Translations under genes and position numbers: made by a program | Notes under the pieces: model-generated | Seen by the model: only the letters and a program-made list of their open reading frames with translations | The model's database searches: none | What the model was told of the DNA's origin: nothing | Origin: Salegentibacter sp. R32 | GTDB lineage: Bacteria > Bacteroidota > Bacteroidia > Flavobacteriales > Flavobacteriaceae | Direction: 5' to 3' | Assembly (NCBI RefSeq): GCF_008692195.1 | Contig: NZ_RXOM01000018.1 | Coordinates: 1-64,000 of the forward strand | Length of the DNA stretch: 64,000 nt | Shown here: positions 1 through 7,546 of the stretch, one piece after another | Layout of the letters: each line of letters starts with the position of its first letter | Position numbering within the stretch: the first letter of the stretch is position 1

Positions 1-2
1 GA

Positions 3-113
3 AAGTACCTTCAATTATACCTGAATGAATTCATCTATAAGCTAAACCGAAGATATTTTGGGGAGAAGCTTTTCGATAGGCTCGTCATTGCTGGAATCAC
101 AGGATATGACTAA
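3..113 (+). CDS. IS1595-family (ISXO2-like) transposase, C-terminal fragment cut by window edge
   Basis: An open frame enters the window at its left edge and stops at 111-113. It encodes about 36 residues ending in a stretch with asparagine-arginine-arginine-tyrosine-phenylalanine followed by a leucine-phenylalanine-aspartate-arginine-leucine block. From family knowledge this is the characteristic tail of DDE transposases of the IS1595/ISXO2 family, just after the catalytic domain. The catalytic residues lie outside the window, so activity cannot be judged. No clear terminal inverted repeat is visible between the stop and the next gene, which starts only 26 bases later. A complete insertion sequence or a relic are both possible. 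Confidence 0.72.
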   Translation, partial: KYLQLYLNEFIYKLNRRYFGEKLFDRLVIAGITGYD

Positions 114-139
114 TTACGGATATTCAAAAAATTTTTAAA

Positions 140-1219
140 ATGAAATCAAACTTATTTATTTTTCGTAATTTATTATACTTAGCTGTAGTGTTTATCTTTT
201 TATTAGTTTCTTGTTCTACTGATAGAGAAACAAATTCAGAAGTTAATGAAGATTATAGTCTTTCTTCGGAAGATGGATTTTCTAATAATCAGTCTGTTAT
301 TTATCCCAATGTGGAAATAATAAATTCTCCGGAAAATACACTTAAATTAAGTATAACTAATAATAATTTTGAGCTCGTATTTAATAGTTCTGTAGATAAA
401 AATGGAACCAGTTCTAATCTTAGCATTTATAAAGATGATAAAGAATTATTTGATACTGATTTTTATATGGTTCCTTGTGATATAATATATATAGAGGTGC
501 AAGATGATATAGAATTGGAAGCTGAATTTTTGGTTCAAGAAGGGATTTCAGTAGAAGATTTAAGGGTCGTAAATGATATCATGACAAATTCATATATAGA
601 TATAATCAATGAAATTAGATCAAATGAAGGAAGAAAGTTAGAACTTTTTTCTAACTTTTTCTTTCATAGGTCTATCGTTAATACTGCAAAAAGATCAATC
701 ACATCTGGCGAAGATTGTCAATGTACTACTCATCCAAGGCATTTGTCAGGAGAAATTTACTTTAATTGTCAAGAAGACATTTACATTAGTGTTAAAGAAC
801 TTGAAGAAACAATATCTGATTACATAGTAGAAACAGGAGAACAGGATGAGTCTACATCAAACTTGTTAAATTTTTTAGATAATACTAATAATACTAAAAT
901 CAGATTTGACGAGTATTATAACTTTTATTTTCCAAAAATCGAGTATATGAATATGTTGGAAAATAAAGCTTTAGAACAAAATTATGGTAATGCAGAAAAT
1001 ACCACTGGAAAGGCTGCGTATGATTGCGCTTGGTGGTGTCCGTTAGGATGTGGTTCTAGTCACGGATGTTGCGGTAATTATTCCGGTTGTTGCTTGTATT
1101 GGAATATTCTTTGTTATGTTCACGACGAATTATGTATTGATTGCGACTTACCGTTAGACCTGTGCTTTTCAGGCTGTATTCCTGATAATGTTATGGTTAT
1201 AGTTGATTGCGATGTTTAA
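140..1219 (+). CDS. Cys-rich lipoprotein with phospholipase-A2-like C-terminal motif
   Basis: 359 residues. Residues 1-24 are a lipoprotein signal with lipobox LVSC and the lipidated Cys at 25. Residues 26-290 are acidic and AT-rich in codon use, with no domain I recognise. The last 65 residues hold about sixteen cysteines, with a CGNYSGCC stretch (311-318) followed by C-x2-H-D-x2-C (Cys325, His328, Asp329, Cys332). This arrangement resembles the calcium loop plus catalytic His-Asp of secreted phospholipase A2 enzymes. Enzyme activity is inferred from the motif alone. It lies directly after a transposase tail and before a small membrane protein. A purely structural disulfide-rich surface protein is the main alternative. 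Confidence 0.7.
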   Translation: MKSNLFIFRNLLYLAVVFIFLLVSCSTDRETNSEVNEDYSLSSEDGFSNNQSVIYPNVEIINSPENTLKLSITNNNFELVFNSSVDKNGTSSNLSIYKDDKELFDTDFYMVPCDIIYIEVQDDIELEAEFLVQEGISVEDLRVVNDIMTNSYIDIINEIRSNEGRKLELFSNFFFHRSIVNTAKRSITSGEDCQCTTHPRHLSGEIYFNCQEDIYISVKELEETISDYIVETGEQDESTSNLLNFLDNTNNTKIRFDEYYNFYFPKIEYMNMLENKALEQNYGNAENTTGKAAYDCAWWCPLGCGSSHGCCGNYSGCCLYWNILCYVHDELCIDCDLPLDLCFSGCIPDNVMVIVDCDV

Positions 1220-1237
1220 TTTAAATTATGATGGATA

Positions 1238-1543
1238 ATGACTAAAATACATGGAATTTCTGAAGCCAAATCACAGAAAGCCTTATTAAGCTTGACTATT
1301 TTTGCAGTGTTTTTTTTGTTACTACTTAAGTTAAGGACAAAGTTTGATTTTTTACAAACAACCCTTTTTGGTGTTTTTGCTGAACTTTTGACCATACCCA
1401 GTATCCTTGCCATAATCGCCTGTTTGTTTTTAGGCATTTATTTAATAGTAAAGAACCGTTATAAAAGCATAAAATTACCACTGTTAATTTTGGTTTTTAG
1501 TTTTTTAGGAATAGTGGTATTGTTTTCTATGTTTATTGATTAA
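1238..1543 (+). CDS. small integral membrane protein, function unknown
   Basis: 101 residues with three predicted membrane segments at roughly 16-32, 52-70 and 78-98, separated by short basic loops. I do not recognise a named family. It starts 18 bases after the lipoprotein stop and on the same strand, so the two may be cotranscribed. A strong bidirectional terminator follows. Its small size and its place behind a possible phospholipase make an immunity or partner role conceivable, but nothing in the sequence proves that. Confidence 0.6.
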   Translation: MTKIHGISEAKSQKALLSLTIFAVFFLLLLKLRTKFDFLQTTLFGVFAELLTIPSILAIIACLFLGIYLIVKNRYKSIKLPLLILVFSFLGIVVLFSMFID

Positions 1544-1563
1544 CTTAGTCTTATATATGGTAT

Positions 1564-1604
1564 AAAAAAACCTCACAGGTTTTCAAAACCTGTGAGGTTT
1601 TTTT
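1564..1604. terminator. bidirectional intrinsic terminator between convergent genes
   Basis: A near-perfect 20-bp inverted repeat (1564-1583 with 1585-1604) begins with seven A and ends with seven T, so it can terminate both the plus-strand membrane-protein transcript and the minus-strand purK-purE transcript. Its core, CCTCACAGG/CCTGTGAGG, recurs in altered form near 47.3 and 52.8 kb. Confidence 0.85.
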
Positions 1605-1626
1605 ATTTTAAATATCAGGATATAAA

Positions 1627-2115
1627 TTACCTCTTTTTCACTTCCTCCGCACCTTTAATCACTTTTTGTTTAAGGCCTTCTTTATAAACTAAAATTTTTT
1701 CAAGCACACATTTATCTGCAGCGCCAATAATTTGTGCCGCTAAAATTCCGGCATTTTTGGCTCCGTCTAAAGCAACCGTTGCTACAGGAACGCCGCTCGG
1801 CATTTGTAAAATAGAAAGTACAGAATCCCACCCGTCGATTGAGTTTCTCGATTTTACAGGAATACCAATCACCGGTAACGGAGAAAGAGAAGCGATCATC
1901 CCAGGAAGGTGAGCGGCGCCGCCGGCACCGGCGATAATAACATTAAATCCACGTTCGTGGGCGTTTTTTCCGTAGTCGAATAATTTTTCCGGAGTTCTGT
2001 GTGCCGAGACAATATCGACTTCAACTTCAATATCAAAACCTTTTAGTATATCGATGGCTTCTTGCATCACGGGAAGGTCACTCGTGCTTCCCATAATAAT
2101 TCCTACTTTACTCAT
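1627..2115 (-). CDS. purE: N5-carboxyaminoimidazole ribonucleotide mutase, class I
   Basis: 162 residues, the usual length for a class I PurE. It moves the carboxyl group of N5-CAIR to carbon 4 to give CAIR in de novo purine synthesis and acts as a cytosolic octamer. Visible signatures are the phosphate-binding GSTSD (9-13), SAHRTP (37-42) with the conserved His39, and AGAGGAAHLPGM (62-73) with His69. It is the downstream partner of purK on the minus strand, which fits the two-enzyme PurK/PurE route. The 162-bp space from purK holds an inverted repeat pair, so the two genes may be separated at the RNA level. Confidence 0.97.
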   Translation of the reverse strand: MSKVGIIMGSTSDLPVMQEAIDILKGFDIEVEVDIVSAHRTPEKLFDYGKNAHERGFNVIIAGAGGAAHLPGMIASLSPLPVIGIPVKSRNSIDGWDSVLSILQMPSGVPVATVALDGAKNAGILAAQIIGAADKCVLEKILVYKEGLKQKVIKGAEEVKKR

Positions 2116-2180
2116 ATTTTTATTTTTTTGCTTTTGGCTCTTTAAAATTTGCCTTCAGCTTTTATAAATTTTATAATTTT

Positions 2181-2265
2181 CTCGTCATTCCGGACTTGAT
2201 CCGGAATCTCATAGAGATTTAAAAAACTTGAATGGATGTGATCCTGAAACAAGTTCAGGATGACA
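2181..2265. repeat. intergenic inverted repeat pair between purK and purE
   Basis: Two related palindromic halves face each other: ATTCCGGA-N5-TCCGGAAT at 2187-2207 and ATCCTGAA-N5-TTCAGGAT at 2241-2261. The second half read on the minus strand resembles the first read on plus (GTCAT, then a palindrome with a central ACTTG-like spacer). This looks like the common dispersed intergenic repeat type. It sits inside a likely operon, where it may form RNA hairpins that affect purE expression. Confidence 0.7.
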
Positions 2266-2277
2266 TCTGCTAAATTC

Positions 2278-3438
2278 CTAACTCCTACTAATTACTTTAA
2301 TTTCTTTCTTAACTTCTTCTGCAATTCTTCGAGCTTCCCCTAAATCTTTATTCACAATGGTCACGTGTCCCATTTTTCTAAACGGTCTTGTTTGTTTTTT
2401 ACCATAAATATGTGGTGTTACGCCGGGCATTTGCATGATTTTTCCGATGTTTTGATAATGCACTTGGCCTTCGTGATTTTCATCTCCCACTAAATTTACC
2501 ATCACACCACCAACTTTACTTTCCGTTTCTCCTAAAGGCAAATCTAAAATTGCGCGCAGGTGTTGCTCAAACTGATTGGTAAAACTCGCTTCAATGCTAT
2601 AATGACCACTATTGTGAGGTCTTGGCGCGACTTCATTAACTAAAATTTCATTATTTTCCGTCTGAAACATTTCTACCGCCAATAAACCTACGTGCTCAAA
2701 ACTTTCTGAAACTTTTTTGGCAACAGCTCTCGCTTTTTTAGCCACGTGCTCTTCTATTCTTGCCGGGCATATCACATATTCGACTTGGTTGGCTTCCGGA
2801 TGAAATTCCATTTCGACCACCGGATACGTTTTTACTTCACCCGAAACATTTCTGGCAACGATCACCGCTAATTCATTTTTAAACGGAATCATTTTTTCGG
2901 CTAAGCAAGCACCTTCCGGTAACGGAATTAAATCTTCTTCTTCTCTAATCACAGAAACGCCTTTCCCGTCATAACCACCGGTGCAACTTTTCCATACAAA
3001 CGGGTAATCCCATTCTTTTCGAACTAAAGCTTCGGTTAATTCATATTTTTCAGCATACACCGTAAAATCGGCTGTTGGGATTTCTTTTTCAGCATAAAAT
3101 TGCTTTTGCACACCTTTATCCTGAATTTTTCTCAACGTAGCCGAAGAAGGATATACCTTTTTACCTTCACTTTCTAATTGCTCTAACGCATCGACATTCA
3201 CCAATTCGATCTCGAACGTAAGTACATCTACTTTTCGACCAAAATTTACCACGGTATCAAAATCCATTAAATCGCCTTGCTCAAAAACATCACAAGCAAT
3301 TTTACATGGCGCTTCTGGACTGGCGTCAAGCACATAAGTCTGGATGTCGTATTTGCGCGTGTCGTACAACATCATTTTACCTAACTGGCCGCCGCCAAGA
3401 ATACCAAGCTTAAAATCTGAAGAAAAATAGTTATGCAT
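2278..3438 (-). CDS. purK: N5-carboxyaminoimidazole ribonucleotide synthase (ATP-grasp)
   Basis: 386 residues. It couples ATP hydrolysis to carboxylation of AIR with bicarbonate to give N5-CAIR, the substrate of PurE. The N-terminal dinucleotide-like fold carries GGGQLG at 15-20. The central ATP-grasp domain includes the glycine-rich GGYDGKG loop, then an NEVAPRPHNSGHY stretch with the metal- and ATP-binding residues. The start at 3438 is the first ATG and gives a normal N-terminus. It is the first gene of purK-purE. The divergent upstream space holds a dispersed repeat. Confidence 0.97.
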   Translation of the reverse strand: MHNYFSSDFKLGILGGGQLGKMMLYDTRKYDIQTYVLDASPEAPCKIACDVFEQGDLMDFDTVVNFGRKVDVLTFEIELVNVDALEQLESEGKKVYPSSATLRKIQDKGVQKQFYAEKEIPTADFTVYAEKYELTEALVRKEWDYPFVWKSCTGGYDGKGVSVIREEEDLIPLPEGACLAEKMIPFKNELAVIVARNVSGEVKTYPVVEMEFHPEANQVEYVICPARIEEHVAKKARAVAKKVSESFEHVGLLAVEMFQTENNEILVNEVAPRPHNSGHYSIEASFTNQFEQHLRAILDLPLGETESKVGGVMVNLVGDENHEGQVHYQNIGKIMQMPGVTPHIYGKKQTRPFRKMGHVTIVNKDLGEARRIAEEVKKEIKVISRS

Positions 3439-3510
3439 TTTTATTATGTTGAAGGTTTCTGGTTTATCATTTAATTTTTTCGACTGTCACATGGAGCGGA
3501 GTCAAAATGT

Positions 3511-3640
3511 GGGCGTTTCCCTATCGGGTCGGGCCTGCCTGCCGGCAGGCAGGCTTTCGGCACTCGCTTTTTGTTTTGTTTTCAGCTTTGCTAGAACAAC
3601 AAAACAAAAGAGCTTAAACAAATGCCTCAATCCCTAACGC
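3511..3640 (-). repeat. dispersed structured intergenic repeat, copy A
   Basis: This is the main content of the gene-free stretch 3439-3747. Read on minus it starts GCGTTAGGGATTGAGG, passes a long self-pairing T/G-rich and A/C-rich stem, then AAGCGAGTGCCGAAAGCC, and ends ACGCCC. The same blocks in the same order occur on plus at 46047-46155. A perfect 22-bp palindrome (3533-3554) is inserted in its right part. The short open frame covering this region is an accident of the repeat. Confidence 0.75.
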
Positions 3641-3710
3641 AACTTGTTTCGGCAAAAATAAATCTTTTTAAGAGATTACACGAAAAAATAGGCTTTCTCT
3701 CTGTAATCCT

Positions 3711-3718
3711 TATCTTTG
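3711..3718 (+). promoter_or_regulatory. candidate -7 promoter element for hpt-adk-obg
   Basis: TATCTTTG matches the Bacteroidota -7 consensus TAnnTTTG, 29 bases before the hpt ATG. No good TTTG box lies 19-20 bases upstream, so the call rests on the -7 element and its position. Confidence 0.4.
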
Positions 3719-3747
3719 CACAAAACCGAGTGAAAACTCAACTAAGC

Positions 3748-4272
3748 ATGCTTCAGTTACACGATTTAACCTTTGTCCCTTTTATTACTTCAGCAGAAAT
3801 TGAAGAACGCATTGCAAGGCTAGCGAAACAAATCGGCGCAGATTACCAAGGGAAAACTCCTGTGTTTTTAGGTGTTTTAAATGGAGCCTATCAATTTACA
3901 GCTGCTTTAACGCAACAATTTAATGGCGATTGCGAGGTAGAATTTACCAAGCTAAAATCTTACGAAGGCACTACGTCAACAGGAACGATTCAAAATTTAA
4001 TTGGCGTAAATAATCTAAAAGGGAAACACGTGATCGGGGTCGAAGATATTGTCGATACCGGCAATACCATTTCAGAAATTATAAAAATTTTAGAAACAGA
4101 AGAAGTCGCAAGTTATCGTATCGCTACACTTTGCTATAAACCTGAAGCTTATAAAAAATCGCATAAAATAGATTATATTGGGTTAAAAATACCAAATAAG
4201 TTTATTGTAGGTTATGGCTTAGATTACGACGGTTTAGGAAGAAATTTACCAGAAATATATCAACTAAAATAA
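3748..4272 (+). CDS. hpt: hypoxanthine phosphoribosyltransferase
   Basis: 174 residues from the ATG at 3748. The open frame reaches back to 3622, but that extension reads through the dispersed repeat and the promoter, and 174 residues is the normal family length. The enzyme salvages hypoxanthine and guanine to IMP and GMP using PRPP. The PRPP loop V-E-D-I-V-D-T-G-N-T is at 98-107, and the flexible-loop SYEGTTSTG is at 71-79. It leads a tight group with adk (6 bases) and obg, linking purine salvage, nucleotide balance and ribosome assembly. Confidence 0.95.
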   Translation: MLQLHDLTFVPFITSAEIEERIARLAKQIGADYQGKTPVFLGVLNGAYQFTAALTQQFNGDCEVEFTKLKSYEGTTSTGTIQNLIGVNNLKGKHVIGVEDIVDTGNTISEIIKILETEEVASYRIATLCYKPEAYKKSHKIDYIGLKIPNKFIVGYGLDYDGLGRNLPEIYQLK

Positions 4273-4278
4273 ATCTAA

Positions 4279-4851
4279 ATGACAAACATCGTATTGTTTG
4301 GCCCTCCGGGAGCCGGAAAAGGAACACAGGCAGATATTTTAAAAAAGAAATACGAATTGGTACACATCTCTACCGGAGATGTTTTTCGTTACAATATTAA
4401 AAACGAAACAGAACTTGGTAAAACCGCCAAGTCGTATATTGATAAAGGTCAGTTAGTACCCGATGAGGTTACCATAAATATGCTAAACGCAGAGGTTGAT
4501 AAACACCCGGAAGCTAAAGGAATTATTTTTGATGGTTTCCCACGTACCGAAGCTCAGGCAGCCGCTTTAGATAAATTATTAGAAAGCAAAAACGATTCTG
4601 TTAACGCGATGATTGCTTTAGAAGTTGAAGATGAGGTGTTGGTAGAGCGTTTATTAGAACGTGGAAAAACTTCGGGCCGTGCTGATGATGCCGGTGAAGG
4701 CGTAATTAGAAACCGTATCAAGGTCTATTATGATGAAACTGCGATTCTAAAAAATTACTACAAAAAGCAAGATAAATATTTTGGTGTAGATGGTGTTGGG
4801 AGTATCGATCAGATCACGCAACGTTTAAGCAAAGTGATCGATCAATTATAA
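4279..4851 (+). CDS. adk: adenylate kinase, short form
   Basis: 190 residues. It interconverts ATP plus AMP and two ADP in the cytosol. The P-loop GPPGAGKGT is at 8-16, and FDGFPRT (84-90) is the AMP-side signature. The LID is the short type without the zinc-binding cysteines of long bacterial Adk, as expected for the length. It starts 6 bases after hpt and is followed by obg after 53 bases, consistent with one transcript. Confidence 0.97.
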   Translation: MTNIVLFGPPGAGKGTQADILKKKYELVHISTGDVFRYNIKNETELGKTAKSYIDKGQLVPDEVTINMLNAEVDKHPEAKGIIFDGFPRTEAQAAALDKLLESKNDSVNAMIALEVEDEVLVERLLERGKTSGRADDAGEGVIRNRIKVYYDETAILKNYYKKQDKYFGVDGVGSIDQITQRLSKVIDQL

Positions 4852-4904
4852 GCTATTTTTAGCAAGAAGAATTTTAAAAATTTCCACAAAAGTGGAGCAG
4901 GAAT

Positions 4905-5918
4905 ATGAAAGAAGGAAATTTTATAGACTACGTAAAGCTGAATGTTTCTTCCGGGAAAGGAGGAAAAGGCTCTATGCATTTACATCGCGAAAAATACATT
5001 TCGAAAGGTGGGCCCGACGGAGGCGATGGTGGTCGTGGAGGTCACGTCATTATTCGTGGAAATGAAAATTTATGGACGCTTTATGAATTTAATTTTAAGC
5101 GACATATTAAAGCGGGGCACGGAGAAAATGGAGGAAAACAGCGTAGTACCGGCGCTGATGGAGAAGATGTTTATGTAGAAGTTCCGTTAGGAACGGTGAT
5201 TCGAGATACCGATACGAATGAAATAATCGATGAAGTCACCGAAAATGAGCAGGAAATAATTATTGCTGAAGGGGGAAAAGGTGGTCGTGGAAACTGGCAT
5301 TTTAAATCTTCTACCAATCAAACACCTCGTTATGCTCAACCCGGGATTGAAGGGCAGGAAAAGGATATTACCTTAGAATTAAAAGTCTTGGCCGATGTCG
5401 GTTTAGTCGGTTTTCCAAATGCAGGAAAATCTACTTTACTTTCAGTAATCACCGCGGCAAAACCTAAAATCGCGAATTACGAATTTACTACGCTAAAACC
5501 CAATTTAGGAATTGTAAAGCATCGAGATTACCAAACTTTTGTAGTTGCCGATATTCCCGGAATTATTGAAGGAGCCGCAGAAGGAAAAGGTTTAGGTTAT
5601 CGTTTTCTGAGACATATCGAGCGCAATTCAACTTTACTCTTTTTAGTACCTTGTGATGCGGAAGATGTAAAGAAACAATATGAAATTTTATTGGATGAAT
5701 TGCGTCGCTATAATCCGGAACTGTTAGATAAAGACCGACTGGTTGCTATTTCTAAAACTGATATGCTAGATGAGGAATTAAAAGCAGAATTGGATGAACA
5801 ATTGAAGGAAGAGTTTAAAGATATTCCTTATGTGTTTATTTCTTCGGTAGCACAAACAGGATTACAAGAATTGAAAGATAAGCTTTGGGAAATTTTAAAT
5901 AAAGATCCTGAAGATTAA
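4905..5918 (+). CDS. obg: Obg-family GTPase
   Basis: 337 residues. It is a late 50S-assembly GTPase also tied to stress signalling. The N-terminal glycine-rich Obg fold covers about 1-155, with many GGxGG turns. The G domain starts with GFPNAGKST at 169-177, then DIPGIIEGA for G3 and SKTD for G4. The start [11 protein letters not shown] fits the family N-terminus and lies in the only sensible ATG. It is third in hpt-adk-obg and is followed by a terminator at 6025. Confidence 0.97.
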   Translation: MKEGNFIDYVKLNVSSGKGGKGSMHLHREKYISKGGPDGGDGGRGGHVIIRGNENLWTLYEFNFKRHIKAGHGENGGKQRSTGADGEDVYVEVPLGTVIRDTDTNEIIDEVTENEQEIIIAEGGKGGRGNWHFKSSTNQTPRYAQPGIEGQEKDITLELKVLADVGLVGFPNAGKSTLLSVITAAKPKIANYEFTTLKPNLGIVKHRDYQTFVVADIPGIIEGAAEGKGLGYRFLRHIERNSTLLFLVPCDAEDVKKQYEILLDELRRYNPELLDKDRLVAISKTDMLDEELKAELDEQLKEEFKDIPYVFISSVAQTGLQELKDKLWEILNKDPED

Positions 5919-5973
5919 ATAAATGTAAATTATATTGAGTTTTGTTGCTCACTGTGATGAGATTCCTTATGAA

Positions 5974-5996
5974 GCCTGCCTCACCGGCAGGCAGGC
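5974..5996. repeat. REP-like GCCTGCC/GGCAGGC palindrome
   Basis: GCCTGCC, five bases, GGCAGGC, then AGGC. It matches the palindrome at 3533-3554 and the variant at 47240-47261. It lies between obg and its terminator, inside a stretch with ATGAGATTCC and GAGATGACG fragments typical of dispersed repeats. Confidence 0.65.
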
Positions 5997-6024
5997 ACGA
6001 GATGACGTAAAATTCAAATTATAG

Positions 6025-6059
6025 AAAAAGCGGAACAATTTCAAGTTTCCGCTTTTTTT
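6025..6059 (+). terminator. intrinsic terminator after obg
   Basis: An 11-bp stem, AAAAAGCGGAA with TTCCGCTTTTT, an 11-base loop, and a run of seven T. It ends the hpt-adk-obg unit. Confidence 0.85.
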
Positions 6060-6129
6060 GTTAATGATAGGTTATATTGGGTGAAAAAGTAATAGTTTTT
6101 ATTATTTTTATTAGACTAAATCACAAACA

Positions 6130-6663
6130 ATGAAACGATTCTTGCCTTTTATAATTTCCCTCTTTGCGGTGCTTTTAACTTCTTGCGGTGGACCCAAAGC
6201 CTATTTTGATTACGACCGGAAAGTAAATTTTGATGAGTTTAAATCGTATAATTTTTACGATAGAATGGAAACCGGTTTAAGTGAACTTGATGAAGAGCGA
6301 TTAATCGAAGCTTTAAATACCGGGTTGAGTAAACGCGGATTTACGTCTTCAGCAAATCCTGATTTTAAAATTAATTTCTATACAGAGGTTTTTGAAAAGC
6401 AAAGCAACAGTAGTATTGGTCTTGGTGTTGGCGGAGGCGGTGGAGCTGTTGGGGGCGGAGTTTCCGGAGGAATTCCTGTAGGCGGTTCCAGTTTATTTAT
6501 GAGCATCACTTTAGAATTTACCAATGCAGAGAATGATGAGTTATATTGGCAAGCTGTCGTAGAACATAAATTCAATCAAAACGCCAGCCCCGAAGAACGC
6601 ATGTATTTTTTTACAGAAGTAGTTGAAAAAGCTTTAGAAAACTATCCGCCAGAAGAGAAGTAA
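6130..6663 (+). CDS. DUF4136-type lipoprotein
   Basis: 177 residues. A lipoprotein signal ends at LLTSC, with Cys19 the lipidation site. The body has the DUF4136 pattern: YFDYD...FDEFKSYNF near the start, a conserved FKINFYTEVFE strand, and a C-terminal ELYWQAVVEHKF. A glycine-rich low-complexity loop (about residues 97-117) sits where the family has a variable segment. The family is common in Bacteroidota and its function is not known. The TPR gene starts 30 bases later and may share the transcript. Confidence 0.88.
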   Translation: MKRFLPFIISLFAVLLTSCGGPKAYFDYDRKVNFDEFKSYNFYDRMETGLSELDEERLIEALNTGLSKRGFTSSANPDFKINFYTEVFEKQSNSSIGLGVGGGGGAVGGGVSGGIPVGGSSLFMSITLEFTNAENDELYWQAVVEHKFNQNASPEERMYFFTEVVEKALENYPPEEK

Positions 6664-6693
6664 CTTTGGCAGCACTTTTGTTATTTTTAGCCT

Positions 6694-7428
6694 GTGAGAA
6701 AACAACTTTTATACCTATTCATTTTAATAAGCGTTTCTGCAAACGCGCAAACCTCTTTTGAAAAAGGAGAAAAATTTTTTGAAGCCGAAAAATGGAATTC
6801 AGCTAAAAAAGAATTTCAGCAAGTTCCCACTTCATCTCAACAATTTGCAAAGTCACAAGAGTATTTAGGAGATATTGCTGCGCACCAAAAAGAATGGGAC
6901 GATGCTTTAGATTTTTATGAAGATTTAGTTGAAGAATATCCCGATAATGCCAATTATAATTTTAAATACGGTGGCGCTTTAGGGATGAAAGCGCTTACGT
7001 TATCTAAAATGCAAGCAGCTTTTTATATTTCAGATATCAAACATCATTTAAAACGGGCGGCAATATTAGATTCAACGCATATTGAAGCACGTTGGGCTTT
7101 GGTCGAATTATACTTGAAGCTTCCCGGAATTTTAGGCGGAAGTGCAGAAACTTCTTATAAATATGCGAATCAACTACAGCAAATTAGCGCCGTGGATGGT
7201 TGGTTGGCAAAAGGTTTTATTGCGAAAGAAGAAGAAGAATTTGAGTTGGCTGAAACCTATTATAAAAATGCATTGAAAGTAGGAGGTTCTGTAACTTGCT
7301 ACGAGAAATTATTAGAATTGTATTTAGAAAGCACTAATGAGCCTCATAAAGCTAAAGATCTGTTAGAAGAAGCTAAAAAAGCGCATCCCAACACCAACTG
7401 GTCTTCTTTTGTAAGTCAATTTTCATAA
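6694..7428 (+). CDS. secreted/periplasmic tetratricopeptide-repeat protein (GTG start)
   Basis: 244 residues. The start is GTG at 6694, chosen because it begins a clean signal peptide (MRKQLLYLFILISVSANA, cleavage before QT). The mature part is made of TPR-like helical repeats, for example residues 24-55, 63-98, and two C-terminal repeats around 165-235. Such proteins usually scaffold protein contacts in the periplasm. No enzyme motif is visible. It lies between a DUF4136 lipoprotein and mpl, so an envelope role is likely. Confidence 0.85.
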   Translation: MRKQLLYLFILISVSANAQTSFEKGEKFFEAEKWNSAKKEFQQVPTSSQQFAKSQEYLGDIAAHQKEWDDALDFYEDLVEEYPDNANYNFKYGGALGMKALTLSKMQAAFYISDIKHHLKRAAILDSTHIEARWALVELYLKLPGILGGSAETSYKYANQLQQISAVDGWLAKGFIAKEEEEFELAETYYKNALKVGGSVTCYEKLLELYLESTNEPHKAKDLLEEAKKAHPNTNWSSFVSQFS

Positions 7429-7493
7429 GCTAAATTTTTCTGCTGAATTCTTCACTCAAACTTGATGATCAACAATCTCAAGACTTTCAGTCA

Positions 7494-7523
7494 TTGATAA
7501 TCGGCGATGAATTAATATCTTTA
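7494..7523 (+). promoter_or_regulatory. candidate promoter of mpl
   Basis: TTGA at 7494-7497, 18 bases, then TATCTTTA at 7516-7523, which is close to the Bacteroidota TTTG/TAnnTTTG pattern. The start codon of mpl is 23 bases further on. Confidence 0.4.
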
Positions 7524-7546
7524 CGCTTTTAACTAAAAATTATTCT

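Noticed and set aside
3446..3637. 63-residue open frame on plus upstream of hpt
   Set aside because: It is formed by the dispersed repeat and its GC palindrome; no start context, no protein-like composition.
3622..3747. N-terminal extension of hpt
   Set aside because: Reads through repeat and promoter; the ATG at 3748 gives the normal family length.
6378..6575. proline-rich minus-strand frame
   Set aside because: Antisense shadow of the glycine-rich loop in the DUF4136 gene.
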